From contig NZ_JAKCFC010000013.1 in NCBI RefSeq assembly GCF_021916785.1, positions 1-64,000 of the forward strand: a stretch of 64,000 nucleotides of DNA, written 5' to 3'. This document shows positions 24,017 to 32,784 of the stretch, piece after piece. The notes under the pieces are model-generated. The model was given only the letters and a program-made list of their open reading frames with translations, was not told the DNA's origin and did no database searches. Source of the stretch: Mycolicibacterium lacusdiani. GTDB lineage: Bacteria > Actinomycetota > Actinomycetes > Mycobacteriales > Mycobacteriaceae. How positions within the stretch are numbered: the first letter of the stretch is position 1; each line of letters opens with the position of its first letter. A program made the position numbers and the translations under genes.

Positions 24017-26017
24017 TCAGGACCTCAGGCGTTCGAGCGCCGCCCGCACCCGCGCGCCGTCCGTCGTCGACCAGAACGGCGGTAGCGACGCCCGCAGGTA
24101 GCCGGCGTAACGGGCCGTGGCCATGCGGGAGTCGAGGACGGCGACCACGCCGCGGTCGTCGACGCTGCGCAGCAGTCGCCCGGCGCCCTGGGCCAGTAGC
24201 AGCGCGGCATGGCTTGCCGCCACCGCCATGAAGCCGTTGCCGCCGCGGGCGGCGATGGCGCGCTGCCTGGCGGTGATCAGCGGGTCGTCGGGTCGGGGGA
24301 ACGGGATGCGGTCGATGATGACCAGCGTCAGCGACGAACCGGGTACGTCGACGCCCTGCCACAGCGACAACGTGCCGAACAGCGAGGTCTCGTCATCGGC
24401 GGCGAATTGGCGCACCAGCGCGGAGGTCGTGTCCTCGCCCTGGCACAGCACCGGGGTGTCGAGTCGCTCGCGCATCACCTCGGCGGTGGCACGCGCGGCG
24501 CGCATCGACGAGAACAGCCCGAGGGTGCGTCCACCCGCGGCCGCGACCAGTGCCTCGATCTCGTCGAGCTGCTCGGCCGATCCCGCGCTGTCGCGGCCGG
24601 GCGGGGGAAGGTGCGCGGCGACGTAGAGGATGCCCGACTTCCCGTGCGCGAACGGCGATCCCACGTCGAGCCCACGCCAGGGCGCACCGTCGTCGTCGTC
24701 GCCGAACTTCAGCCCCCAGGACCGGGCCATCGCGTCGAACGTGCCGCCGACCGTGAGGGTCGCCGAGGTGAGGATCGCGGTCTGCTGGTCGAAGATGCGG
24801 TTGCGCAGCAGGCCCGCCACCGACAGCGGTGCGACTCGCAGGACGACCCTGACCTGACCGCGAATCTCCTCCCGATCCAGCCACACCACGTCGGTGCGGT
24901 CCGGGATGGCCGGGCCGTAGGACGTCAGGATCCGCGTCGCGGTGTCGCTGAGGTCGGTCAGGGCAGTCACCGCCTCGGTGCGCGCCGAGGCGGCCTTGGG
25001 GTCGCTGGGCGCCGTGTCGATGGCCGAACGCACCTTGTCGGCGGAGTCCCGCAGCACCGTCAGGTAGGTCGCCATCTCCTCGTCGAGGCTGTCCTTGCGG
25101 CCCGGCTCCTCGTCGTGCAGTGCGGAGGTGAACGTGGCAATCGCCGCTTCGAGTCGTTGCGCCATCTCGGGTTCGACGAGGCGCGCCGCGCGCCGCAGTG
25201 CGATGCCGAGGGAGGTGGCCGAGAGTTCGGCGGTGGCCACGCTGGTCACCCGGTCGACGAGTTCGTGCGCCTCGTCGACGACGATCACGTCGTGCTCTGG
25301 CAGCACGTTGACGTCGGAGATCGCATTGATCGCCAGCAGGGCGTGGTTGGTGACCACGACGTCGGCGGTGCCCGCCTTGGCCCGCGCCTTCTCGGCGAAG
25401 CATTCGGTGCCGTAGGTGCAACGGGTGGCGCCGATGCACTCGCGCGCCGAAACGCTCACCTGACCCCAGGACCTGTCGGGGACGCCGGGCGCGAGTTCGT
25501 CGCGGTCCCCGGTCTCGGTGTCCGACGACCACTCGGCGAGGCGCTTGACGTCGCGACCGAGCTGCGTCGACGCCACGGCATCGAACAATTCCTCCTGCGG
25601 CCGGTCGTCCGGCTCGGCGGTGGATCCGCCGTTTATCTTGTTGAGGCACAAGTAGTTTCCGCGTCCCTTGAGAAGCGCGAACTCGGGACGGCGCGGGAGT
25701 TCGGGAGCCAGCGCGTCGGCCAGGCGCGGCAGATCGCGATCGACGAGCTGGCGCTGCAGTGCGATCGTCGCGGTCGAGACGACGACCGGGTGGTTCGCCT
25801 CGAGAGCGTGAGAGATCGCAGGCACGAGGTAGGCCAGTGACTTGCCGGTGCCGGTGCCCGCCTGCACGGCGAGGTGCTCGCCGGTGCTGAACGCGCGCTC
25901 GACCGCTTGGGCCATCTCGACCTGACCGGTGCGTTCGGCGCCGCCCAGCGCGGTGACGGCCGCAGCGAGCAGTTCGGTCACGCGGCCTGAGTCGGAGCCC
26001 TTGGGCATCGGGGTCAC
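24017..26017 (-). CDS. dinG: ATP-dependent DNA helicase DinG (XPD-like, Fe-S)
   Basis: A 666-residue superfamily 2 helicase. Walker A is QAGTGTGKSLAYLVP (~residue 52) and the Walker B/DEAH box is VVDEAH. Four cysteines lie between them (NYLC, RECIG, TRCTYG, TECFA), matching the 4Fe-4S cluster of XPD/DinG proteins. C-terminal motifs include LFSSMRAAR, FGTLSLWQGVDVPG and QGAGRLLRS. The GTG start overlaps the pncB stop (GTGA); a nearby ATG (26008) is the alternative. It corresponds to Rv1329c and should unwind 5'-3', acting on replication-blocking structures. Confidence 0.95.
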   Translation of the reverse strand: MTPMPKGSDSGRVTELLAAAVTALGGAERTGQVEMAQAVERAFSTGEHLAVQAGTGTGKSLAYLVPAISHALEANHPVVVSTATIALQRQLVDRDLPRLADALAPELPRRPEFALLKGRGNYLCLNKINGGSTAEPDDRPQEELFDAVASTQLGRDVKRLAEWSSDTETGDRDELAPGVPDRSWGQVSVSARECIGATRCTYGTECFAEKARAKAGTADVVVTNHALLAINAISDVNVLPEHDVIVVDEAHELVDRVTSVATAELSATSLGIALRRAARLVEPEMAQRLEAAIATFTSALHDEEPGRKDSLDEEMATYLTVLRDSADKVRSAIDTAPSDPKAASARTEAVTALTDLSDTATRILTSYGPAIPDRTDVVWLDREEIRGQVRVVLRVAPLSVAGLLRNRIFDQQTAILTSATLTVGGTFDAMARSWGLKFGDDDDGAPWRGLDVGSPFAHGKSGILYVAAHLPPPGRDSAGSAEQLDEIEALVAAAGGRTLGLFSSMRAARATAEVMRERLDTPVLCQGEDTTSALVRQFAADDETSLFGTLSLWQGVDVPGSSLTLVIIDRIPFPRPDDPLITARQRAIAARGGNGFMAVAASHAALLLAQGAGRLLRSVDDRGVVAVLDSRMATARYAGYLRASLPPFWSTTDGARVRAALERLRS

Positions 26018-27324
26018 ATGCCCTCGGGGGCGACCATGCGGGTCGGGATGGCCGGCTCGCCACCGGAGAGCTTCAGCCCGTCCCACGGCAGGCTCACCAG
26101 GCCTGCGGCGACCCGCGTGCGTGCGGCATCCAGCGAGAAGTCCGCGACGGCGTCACCGCCGCGGACCATCGGCACCGCGAGTTCACGCGCCAGAAGCCCC
26201 TCGGGTACCGACGGCGCGCGTCCGGCGGGGTGGACGACCTCTTCGACGACGGTGCCCGACGGCTTGGCCAGCCGCAGCGCCTGCTTGCCGCCGCCGTGGG
26301 ACTCCTTGTGGCTGCTCCGCTTGGCGACGGGGATGCCGTCGACCTCGACCAGCTTGTAGACCATGCCCGCCGTCGGCGCGCCCGAGCCGGTGACCACGGA
26401 CGTGCCGACGCCGTAGGAATCGACCGGTTCGGCACGCAGCGCGGCGATCGCGAACTCGTCGAGGTCGCTGGACACCACGATCTTCGTGCCCGTCGCGCCG
26501 AGCCCGTCGAGCTGGTCGCGGACCTGGCGGACCAGCACGCCGAGTTCTCCGGAGTCGATGCGGACGGCGCCGAGTTCGGGACCGGCGACCGCGACCGCGT
26601 TGGCAACGCCGGTGGCGATGTCGTAGGTGTCGACGAGCAGCGTGGTGCCGACGCCGAGGGCGTCGACCTGGGCTGCGAACGCCGCCTTCTCGTCCGTTCC
26701 GCTCGCCGACGCGTGCAGCAGCGTGAAGGCGTGGGCGCTGGTGCCCATCGTGGGGACGCCGTGGCGCTGCTCGGCCGCGAGGTTCGACGACCCGGAGAAA
26801 CCGGCGAGGTAGGCGGCGCGGGCCGCGGCCACCGCGGCTTCCTCGTGGGTACGGCGGGACCCCATTTCGATCAGCGGTCTGCCCTCGGCGGCGCTCACCA
26901 TGCGGGCCGCGGCCGAGGCGATGGCACTGTCGTGGTTGAGGATCGACAGGGCCAGCGTCTCGAGCACGACGCACTCGGCGAAGGTGCCCCGCACCGACAG
27001 CACGGGGGAGCCGGGGAAGTACAGCTCGCCCTCGGGGTAGCCGTCGACGTCGCCGCCGAACCGGTAGTCCGCGAGGTAGGCCAGCGTGTCGGGATCGAGG
27101 AAGTCGTCGAGCAGGCTCAGCGCGGCGTCGTCGAACGTGAACTGCGACAAGGCTTCCACCAGGCGTGCGGTACCCGCGACGACGCCGTACCGGCGTCCGT
27201 CGGGCAGCCTGCGGGCGAAGACCTCGAAGGTGGTCCGGCGGTGCGCGGTCCCGTTGCGAAGTGCCGCGGCGAGCATCGTGAGTTCGTACTTGTCGGTGAA
27301 CATCGCCGTCGACGAGGTAGCCAC
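26014..27324 (-). CDS. pncB: Nicotinate phosphoribosyltransferase
   Basis: A ~436-residue enzyme of NAD salvage, joining nicotinate and PRPP to nicotinate mononucleotide with ATP hydrolysis. Motifs include FTDKYELTMLAAALRNG at the N-terminus, FEVFARRLP, EMGSRRTHEEAAVAAARAAY (the phosphorylated-His/PRPP region), LVDTYDIATGVANAV, VRIDSGEL and a Gly-rich GVGTSVVTGSGAP. A GTG start at 27324 is favoured; ATG 27303 is possible, while the longer upstream frame crosses a dispersed repeat and the opposing promoter. It is cotranscribed with dinG and corresponds to Rv1330c. Confidence 0.95.
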   Translation of the reverse strand: MATSSTAMFTDKYELTMLAAALRNGTAHRRTTFEVFARRLPDGRRYGVVAGTARLVEALSQFTFDDAALSLLDDFLDPDTLAYLADYRFGGDVDGYPEGELYFPGSPVLSVRGTFAECVVLETLALSILNHDSAIASAAARMVSAAEGRPLIEMGSRRTHEEAAVAAARAAYLAGFSGSSNLAAEQRHGVPTMGTSAHAFTLLHASASGTDEKAAFAAQVDALGVGTTLLVDTYDIATGVANAVAVAGPELGAVRIDSGELGVLVRQVRDQLDGLGATGTKIVVSSDLDEFAIAALRAEPVDSYGVGTSVVTGSGAPTAGMVYKLVEVDGIPVAKRSSHKESHGGGKQALRLAKPSGTVVEEVVHPAGRAPSVPEGLLARELAVPMVRGGDAVADFSLDAARTRVAAGLVSLPWDGLKLSGGEPAIPTRMVAPEGM

Positions 27325-27371
27325 ACGCCCAACCGTAGCCGCTGGTACTCCAGCGTCGGGCAGCCAGATCT

Positions 27372-27401
27372 GATCCCCGGGTCGCTGCGCTCCTGCCCGC
27401 C
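27372..27401. repeat. Dispersed GC-rich repeat, copy 2, in pncB/clpS intergenic gap
   Basis: This is the reverse complement of the repeat in fadA4: GATC, a C-run, then GTCGCTGCGCTCCTGCCCGCC. The 21-base core is identical between copies. It lies in the ~100-base divergent promoter region, between the two start codons. Confidence 0.7.
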
Positions 27402-27427
27402 GACAGCCACTCGCTATCCTAGGCGGC

Positions 27428-27742
27428 ATGGTTACCCCAGCACGGACCCGTCCGGGTACCCGTGAGGAGCGATCGGCCGACGCCGTCGCAGCCGAGGACA
27501 CCGCCACCGACGCACCCTGGGTGACGATCGTGTGGGACGACCCGGTCAACCTGATGTCCTACGTCACCTACGTCTTCCAGAAGCTGTTCGGCTACAGCGA
27601 GCCGCACGCCAACAAGTTGATGATGCAGGTGCACGAAGAGGGCAAGGCGGTCGTGTCGGCAGGCAGCCGCGAATCGATGGAGGCAGACGTGTCCAAGTTG
27701 CATGCCGCTGGACTGTGGGCCTCCATGCAGCAGGACCGCTGA
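27428..27742 (+). CDS. clpS: ATP-dependent Clp protease adaptor ClpS
   Basis: A 104-residue N-degron adaptor that delivers proteins with bulky hydrophobic N-termini to ClpC1P. The core is typical: VWDDPVNLMSYVTYVFQKLFG, with the Asp pair that binds the alpha-amino group, and KLMMQVHEEGKAVV. An ~28-residue polar N-terminal extension is probably flexible. It is the first gene of a long same-strand run ending with rdgB and corresponds to Rv1331. Confidence 0.94.
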   Translation: MVTPARTRPGTREERSADAVAAEDTATDAPWVTIVWDDPVNLMSYVTYVFQKLFGYSEPHANKLMMQVHEEGKAVVSAGSRESMEADVSKLHAAGLWASMQQDR

Positions 27743-27751
27743 GGCCGGCGG

Positions 27752-28339
27752 GTGCGCAAGTGGAAACGGGTCGAGACCGCTGACGGACCCCGGTACCGAT
27801 CGTCGCTCGCGGCGCACGAGGCGGCACTGGTGCGCAACCTCGTCTCGTCGTTGATCGAGATGCTCGCCGACCGCGAATCCGATTCGCCCACCGACGAACT
27901 CGAAGAACTCACCGGGATGAAGACGGGCAACTCGAAGCCGCCAGAGGACGACACGATGCGGCGGCTGCTGCCGGACTTCTACCGCCCCGCGACCGAGCAT
28001 CCCGCGGGCTCGCGCACCGCGGAGAGCCTGAACGCAGCGCTGCGCAGCCTGCACGAGCCGGCGATCATCGACGCGAAACGCCAAGCCGCGCAGCGACTGC
28101 TGGACACGCTGCCGTCCGCAGGCGGGAAGTTCGAGCTGACCGAGGACGACGCGCACTGCTGGGCCAGCGCGGTCAACGACGTCCGGCTGGCACTGGGGAC
28201 CATGCTCGAGATCGGCGCCGACGGGCCAGACCGGCTGCCCGCCGAGCACCCGATGGCCGGGCACCTCGACGTCTACCAGTGGCTGACGGTGTTGCAGGAG
28301 TATCTGGTGCTGGGACTGATGAACTCGTCGCACCGATGA
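27752..28339 (+). CDS. DUF2017 conserved protein (Rv1332-like)
   Basis: A 195-residue helical protein with no signal peptide or membrane span. The order (N-terminal KRVETADGPRYRSSLAAHEAALVRNLV, then DLLPDFYRP-like RLLPDFYRPAT, then a C-terminal DDAHCWASAVNDVRLALG) is that of the actinobacterial DUF2017 family, which nearly always follows clpS. The GTG start is nine bases after the clpS stop, implying cotranscription. A link to ClpS-dependent proteolysis is inferred from this constant neighbourhood only. Confidence 0.88.
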   Translation: MRKWKRVETADGPRYRSSLAAHEAALVRNLVSSLIEMLADRESDSPTDELEELTGMKTGNSKPPEDDTMRRLLPDFYRPATEHPAGSRTAESLNAALRSLHEPAIIDAKRQAAQRLLDTLPSAGGKFELTEDDAHCWASAVNDVRLALGTMLEIGADGPDRLPAEHPMAGHLDVYQWLTVLQEYLVLGLMNSSHR

Positions 28340-28349
28340 GCGACCGACG

Positions 28350-29390
28350 ATGACCGGTTCGGAGTTCGGCTCGATCACCGACGTCGCGGGCATCATGGTC
28401 GGCCACCACGACCGGCTCGACGACGACGCCACGCTCGGTTCCGGCTGGGCCACCGGCACCACCGTGGTGCTCACTCCGCCGGGAACCGTCGGCGCCGTCG
28501 ACGTGCGCGGCGGTGCGCCCGGTACCCGGGAGACCGATCTGCTCCACCCGTCCAACAGCGTGCGCTACGTGGACGCGGTGATGCTGACCGGTGGCAGCGC
28601 GTTCGGACTGGCCGCGGCAGACGGCGTCATGCAGTGGCTCGAGACCCGCGAGCGGGGTGTCGCCCTCGACGGCGGTCTGGTGCCGATCGTGCCCGCGGCG
28701 GTGATCTTCGACCTGCCGGTCGGCGGCTGGCAGTGCAGGCCGATCGCCGAGTTCGGCCGGCGCGCCGCCGAGGCCGCGGGGCCGTCCGTCGCGGTCGGGA
28801 CCGTGGGGGCTGGGGTCGGCGCCCGCGCAGGCGCGCTCAAGGGTGGGCTCGGCACGGCGTCGATGCGGCTCGACGACATCGGCGTCACCGTCGGTGCGAT
28901 CGTCGCGGTGAACTCGGCGGGCAACGTCGCCGATCCACGCACGGGCCTGCCGTGGATGGTCGAGTACGCGCGCGAGTTCGGTCTCGTTCCGCCGCCGCCG
29001 GAGGAGATCGAGGCGTTCCGCGAGCGCGACGCCGAGCTGTCGCCGTTCAACACGACGATCGCCGTCGTCGCGACCGACGCGCTGCTGAGCCCGGCCGCAT
29101 GTCACCGGATGGCCGTGGCCGCGCAGGACGGGCTCGCCCGCACGATCCGGCCGGTGCACACGCCACTCGACGGTGACTCGGTGTTCGCGCTGGCGACCGG
29201 TGCCATCGAGGTGGAGCCCGCGAGCGACACCCCGGCCGCGATGTCGCCGGAGACCAAGCTGACCGCCGCCGTCGGCGCCGCGGCGGCCGACTGTCTGGCC
29301 CGCGCGGTCATGGTCGGCGTGCTCGCCGCCGAGGCGGTGGCAGGAATACCCACCTACCGTGACATGTTGCCCGGAGCGTTCGGCGAGTGA
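28350..29390 (+). CDS. P1-family (DmpA/BapA-type) self-processing peptidase
   Basis: A 346-residue N-terminal-nucleophile hydrolase of family S58/P1. The self-cleavage site is visible as SPFNTTIAVVATDALL (~residue 230): cleavage before the Thr after Asn would give alpha and beta chains, with Thr as nucleophile. Other family landmarks are ITDVAGIMVGHHDR at the N-terminus, VMLTGGSAFGLAAADGVM and GTVGAGVGARAGALKGGLGTAS. Relatives cleave N-terminal D-, L- or beta-amino acids from small peptides. It corresponds to Rv1333 and lies 10 bases after the DUF2017 gene. Confidence 0.9.
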   Translation: MTGSEFGSITDVAGIMVGHHDRLDDDATLGSGWATGTTVVLTPPGTVGAVDVRGGAPGTRETDLLHPSNSVRYVDAVMLTGGSAFGLAAADGVMQWLETRERGVALDGGLVPIVPAAVIFDLPVGGWQCRPIAEFGRRAAEAAGPSVAVGTVGAGVGARAGALKGGLGTASMRLDDIGVTVGAIVAVNSAGNVADPRTGLPWMVEYAREFGLVPPPPEEIEAFRERDAELSPFNTTIAVVATDALLSPAACHRMAVAAQDGLARTIRPVHTPLDGDSVFALATGAIEVEPASDTPAAMSPETKLTAAVGAAAADCLARAVMVGVLAAEAVAGIPTYRDMLPGAFGE

Positions 29391-29404
29391 AGGGGAAGTG
29401 ACCG

Positions 29405-29818
29405 GTGCTGGTGATCCGTAGCGATCTGGTGGACGCCATGGTGGCCCATGCCCGCGCCGACCACCCCGACGAGGCCTGCGGGATCGTCGCCGGGCCCGAC
29501 GGCTCGGACCGGCCCGAACGGTTCGTCGCCATGCTCAACGCCGAGCGGTCGCCGACCTTCTACCGCTTCGACTCCGGAGAGCAGCTCAAGGTGTGGCGTG
29601 CGATGGACGAGGCCGACGAGGTGCCCGTGGTCATCTACCACTCGCACACCGGCACCGAGGCGTACCCCAGCCGCACCGACATCTCGTTCGCCTCCGAACC
29701 CGACGCGCACTACGTGCTGATCTCCACCCGTGACCCCGAGGTTCACGAACTTCGCAGCTACCGCATCGTCGAGGGCGTCGTCACCGAAGAGCCCGTCACG
29801 GTCGTCGCCCAGTACTGA
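29405..29818 (+). CDS. mec: CysO-cysteine peptidase, JAMM zinc protease
   Basis: A 137-residue JAB1/MPN+ zinc hydrolase that releases cysteine from the CysO-cysteine adduct. The JAMM signature YHSHTGTEAYPSRTD (His-x-His ... Ser-x2-Asp) is complete, and the upstream Glu is in DEACGIVAG. The GTG start follows GAAGGGGAAGTG. It is the first gene of mec-cysO-cysM, a cysteine pathway that uses O-phosphoserine and a thiocarboxylated carrier and resists oxidative stress in M. tuberculosis (Rv1334-Rv1336). Confidence 0.95.
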   Translation: MLVIRSDLVDAMVAHARADHPDEACGIVAGPDGSDRPERFVAMLNAERSPTFYRFDSGEQLKVWRAMDEADEVPVVIYHSHTGTEAYPSRTDISFASEPDAHYVLISTRDPEVHELRSYRIVEGVVTEEPVTVVAQY

Positions 29819-29876
29819 CCCTCCAGACTTCACCGCAACCGAACCGTCCCAGCACGGCAACGAAAGGACCGAGCCC

Positions 29877-30161
29877 ATGACCGTCAGCGTGTCGATCCCG
29901 ACCATCCTGCGCACCCACACCGGCGGGGAGAAGCGCGTCAGCGCCTCCGGTGACACCCTCAAAGCCGTCATCGACGACCTCGAGGCCAACTACTCCGGCA
30001 TCACCGAACGCCTCGTCGACAAGGACAAGCTGCATCGCTTCGTCAACATCTACGTCAACGACGAGGACGTGCGCTTCTCCGGCGGTCTGGACACCACGAT
30101 TTCCGACGGCGACTCGGTGACGATCCTGCCCGCCGTCGCGGGCGGGGCAGTCGGCGGCTGA
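29877..30161 (+). CDS. cysO: Sulfur-carrier protein CysO
   Basis: A 94-residue ubiquitin-like (beta-grasp) carrier. The ATG preceded by GAAAGGA gives the expected N-terminus MTVSVSIPTILRTHTGG. Its C-terminal glycine is activated, thiocarboxylated and used by CysM. As remembered, M. tuberculosis CysO ends ...PAVAGG; here the protein continues AVGG, ending GGAVGG. It thus keeps a diglycine end but is four residues longer, so the tail may need trimming or may be used as is. It lies 3 bases before cysM. Confidence 0.94.
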   Translation: MTVSVSIPTILRTHTGGEKRVSASGDTLKAVIDDLEANYSGITERLVDKDKLHRFVNIYVNDEDVRFSGGLDTTISDGDSVTILPAVAGGAVGG

Positions 30162-30164
30162 CCC

Positions 30165-31136
30165 GTGGCCCGGTTCGACTCACTGCTGCAGGCCCTCGGC
30201 AACACCCCGCTGGTCGGGCTGCAGCGGCTCTCGCCGCAATGGGAGGACACCGACACCGCGCCGCACGTCAGGCTGTGGGCCAAGCTCGAGGACCGCAACC
30301 CCACCGGCTCCATCAAGGACCGGCCGGCACTGCGGATGATCGAGCAGGCCGAGCGGGACGGGCTGCTCGCCCCGGGTGCCACGATCCTCGAGCCGACGAG
30401 CGGCAACACCGGGATCTCACTGGCGATGGCGTGTGCGCTGAAGGGCTACCACCTGATCTGCGTCATGCCGGAGAACACGTCGATCGAGCGGCGCCAGCTC
30501 CTCGAGCTGTACGGCGCGAAGATCATCTACTCGCCTGCCGAGGGCGGCTCGAACACCGCGGTGGCGACGGCCAAGGAGCTGGCCGCCGAACACCCGGAGT
30601 GGGTGATGCTCTATCAGTACGGCAACCCCGCCAACGCCGAGGCGCACTACCACGGCACCGGTCCCGAGCTGCTGGCCGATCTGCCCGAGATCACCCACTT
30701 CGTGGCGGGTCTCGGAACCACCGGAACGCTGATGGGGGCGGGGCGGTTCCTGCGCGAGCGCGTACCCGGGGTGCAGATCGTCGCGGCCGAGCCGCGCTAC
30801 GGCGAAGGCGTGTACGCCCTGCGCAACATCGACGAGGGCTTCATTCCCGAGCTGTACGACCCGGACGTGCTGACCACCCGCTACTCCGTCGGCGCGTTCG
30901 AGGCCATTCGGCGCACCCGCGAGATCGTCGAGGTGGAGGGCATCTTCGCCGGCATCTCGACCGGCGCGATCCTGCACGCCGCGCTGGGGATGGCCGCCAA
31001 GGCGGTGAAGGCCGGCGAGCGTGCGGACATCGCGTTCACCGTCTGCGACGCCGGCTGGAAGTATCTGTCGACCGGTGCATACGCCGGTAGCCTGGATGAC
31101 GCCGAGGACGCGTTGAAAGGGCAGCTATGGGCATGA
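30165..31136 (+). CDS. cysM: CysO-dependent cysteine synthase B
   Basis: A 323-residue PLP enzyme joining O-phosphoserine and thiocarboxylated CysO to CysO-cysteine. The PLP Lys is in RNPTGSIKDRPALRM (~residue 51), the substrate loop is EPTSGNTGISLAMA, and the phosphate-binding loop is GLGTTGTLMGAG. The C-terminal VCDAGWKYLSTGAYAG is typical of CysM. The GTG start is 3 bases after cysO. The end overlaps the rhomboid gene by 10 bases. Confidence 0.96.
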   Translation: MARFDSLLQALGNTPLVGLQRLSPQWEDTDTAPHVRLWAKLEDRNPTGSIKDRPALRMIEQAERDGLLAPGATILEPTSGNTGISLAMACALKGYHLICVMPENTSIERRQLLELYGAKIIYSPAEGGSNTAVATAKELAAEHPEWVMLYQYGNPANAEAHYHGTGPELLADLPEITHFVAGLGTTGTLMGAGRFLRERVPGVQIVAAEPRYGEGVYALRNIDEGFIPELYDPDVLTTRYSVGAFEAIRRTREIVEVEGIFAGISTGAILHAALGMAAKAVKAGERADIAFTVCDAGWKYLSTGAYAGSLDDAEDALKGQLWA

Positions 31137-31792
31137 CCGCACCGAACCCCGCTGCGCCGTCCGGTTCCGGCAGGCGCCCCGCCTGGGTGGTGGGCGCCGC
31201 GACGGTCGTGACGTTCGTCGCGCTGCTCTACCTGGTCGAGATCTGGGACAACCTGACCGGACACCGCTTGGACTACAACGGGATTCGGCCGCTCGAGACC
31301 GACGGCCTGTGGGGTGTCGTCTTCGCCCCGCTGCTGCACTCGAACTGGCAGCACCTGATCGCGAACACCGGTCCGGCCCTGGTGCTGGGGTTCCTGATGA
31401 CGCTGGCGGGCATGTCGCGGTTCGTGTACGCCACCGCGATCATCTGGATTCTAGGCGGGCTGGGCACGTGGCTGATCGGGGACGTCGGCGCGCCGCCGGG
31501 AGTGGAGACCAACCACATCGGCGCGTCGGGTCTGATCTTCGGGTGGTTGACGTTCCTGATCGTCTTCGGTTTCTTCACGCGCAAGGCATGGGAGATCGTC
31601 GTCGGGGTCATCGTGCTCTTCGTCTACGGCGGTGTGCTGCTGGGCGTGCTGCCCGGCACGTTCGGAGTCTCGTGGCAGGGCCACCTGTGCGGCGCGATCG
31701 CGGGGGTGGTCGCCGCCTACGTGCTCTCCGGTCCCGAGCGCACTGCCCGCGAGCGGCGCAGGGGCGGCGTGGCGCCCCAACTCGGCCGCTGA
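31127..31792 (+). CDS. Rhomboid family intramembrane serine protease
   Basis: A 221-residue polytopic protein with about six hydrophobic spans. The rhomboid catalytic dyad is clear: Ser in NHIGASGLIFGW and His in WQGHLCGAIAG. The oxyanion-side HLIANTGPAL and the first-loop LLHSNWQH are also present. It corresponds to Rv1337, normally followed by murI, but murI is absent here. Substrates are unknown. Its ATG lies within the end of cysM, so the two are coupled. Confidence 0.94.
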   Translation: MGMTAPNPAAPSGSGRRPAWVVGAATVVTFVALLYLVEIWDNLTGHRLDYNGIRPLETDGLWGVVFAPLLHSNWQHLIANTGPALVLGFLMTLAGMSRFVYATAIIWILGGLGTWLIGDVGAPPGVETNHIGASGLIFGWLTFLIVFGFFTRKAWEIVVGVIVLFVYGGVLLGVLPGTFGVSWQGHLCGAIAGVVAAYVLSGPERTARERRRGGVAPQLGR

Positions 31793-31968
31793 TCACCGGG
31801 CAGATCGCACTTTGCTGAAATGAGGTGTGCGCCACACCTCGGCCGGATCGCCGTCGCGGTCTCTCTCGACGTTCGCCCAGGTGAGACGTCACACCGTGAC
31901 CAATCGGTGAATCCGAACGCCCAAAGCGGTGATGTTTTCGTCACATGGAGACGGGGCATGGCAAGCTA

Positions 31969-32742
31969 GTGAGCGTGCGAATCACCGTTCTGGGATGCTC
32001 CGGGAGTGTGACGGGGCCTGATTCGCCTGCCTCGGGATATCTGCTGACCGCCCCCGACACGCCACCACTGGTCCTCGACTTCGGCGGCGGCGTCCTCGGC
32101 GCTCTGCAGCGGCATGCCGATCCGGGCACCGTCGGGGTCCTGCTCTCGCACCTGCACGCCGACCACTGCCTCGACCTTCCCGGCCTCTTCGTGTGGCGGC
32201 GTTACCACCCGACCCCGCCGAAGGGGCGCGCGCTCATGTACGGGCCGGAGGCGACGTGGGCGCGCCTCGGCGCCGCATCCTCGCCCGAGGGGCGCGAGAT
32301 CGACGACTTCACCGACGTGTTCGATCTACGCCGATGGACCGACGGCGAGCACGTCCAGATCGGCGCACTCGACGTCATGCCCCGGCTGCTGTGCCACCCG
32401 ACCGAGTCCTACGGCATGCGCTTCACCGACCCGTCCGGTGCCACGTTCGTCTACAGCGGCGACACCGGCTACTGCGACGCGCTGATCGAACTGGCCAGCG
32501 GCGCCGACGTCTTCCTGTGCGAGGCGTCGTGGACCGATTCGCCCGACCGTCCGCCGAAGCTGCACCTCTCCGGTGCCGAGGCAGGCCGCGCCGCGGCCAA
32601 AGCCGGTGTCCGCGAACTGCTGTTGACCCACATCCCGCCGTGGACCTCGCGTGAGGACGTCATCGGCGAGGCGAAGGCCGAGTTCGACGGACCGGTGCAC
32701 GCCGTGGTGTGCGACGAGTCCTACGACGTCACGCGCTCCTGA
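31969..32742 (+). CDS. Metallo-beta-lactamase-fold phosphodiesterase (Rv1339-like)
   Basis: A ~257-residue zinc hydrolase. The metal motif LSHLHADHCLDLPG (HxHxDH) is near residue 60, with further ligands His in CHPTESYG, Asp in YSGDTGYCD and His in LLTHIPPW. The M. tuberculosis orthologue Rv1339 has been reported as an atypical class II cAMP phosphodiesterase, so this may lower the cAMP made by the cyclase at 7903-9537. Starts are uncertain: GTG 31969 (VSVRITVLGCSGS) fits the conserved N-terminus, with GTG 31975 or ATG 31945 as alternatives. The 176 bases upstream hold no gene. Confidence 0.9.
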   Translation: MSVRITVLGCSGSVTGPDSPASGYLLTAPDTPPLVLDFGGGVLGALQRHADPGTVGVLLSHLHADHCLDLPGLFVWRRYHPTPPKGRALMYGPEATWARLGAASSPEGREIDDFTDVFDLRRWTDGEHVQIGALDVMPRLLCHPTESYGMRFTDPSGATFVYSGDTGYCDALIELASGADVFLCEASWTDSPDRPPKLHLSGAEAGRAAAKAGVRELLLTHIPPWTSREDVIGEAKAEFDGPVHAVVCDESYDVTRS

Positions 32743-32784
32743 GCCAACCTGCACCTGGTCGGACCCGGCCGTTAGGGTTGAGCC

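Noticed and set aside
24209..25840. Long open frame antisense to dinG (~540 codons)
   Set aside because: No recognisable motifs; dinG on the other strand has all helicase motifs and a coupled start.
31793..31968. Remnant of murI
   Set aside because: I looked for glutamate racemase motifs in all frames of the gap and found none.
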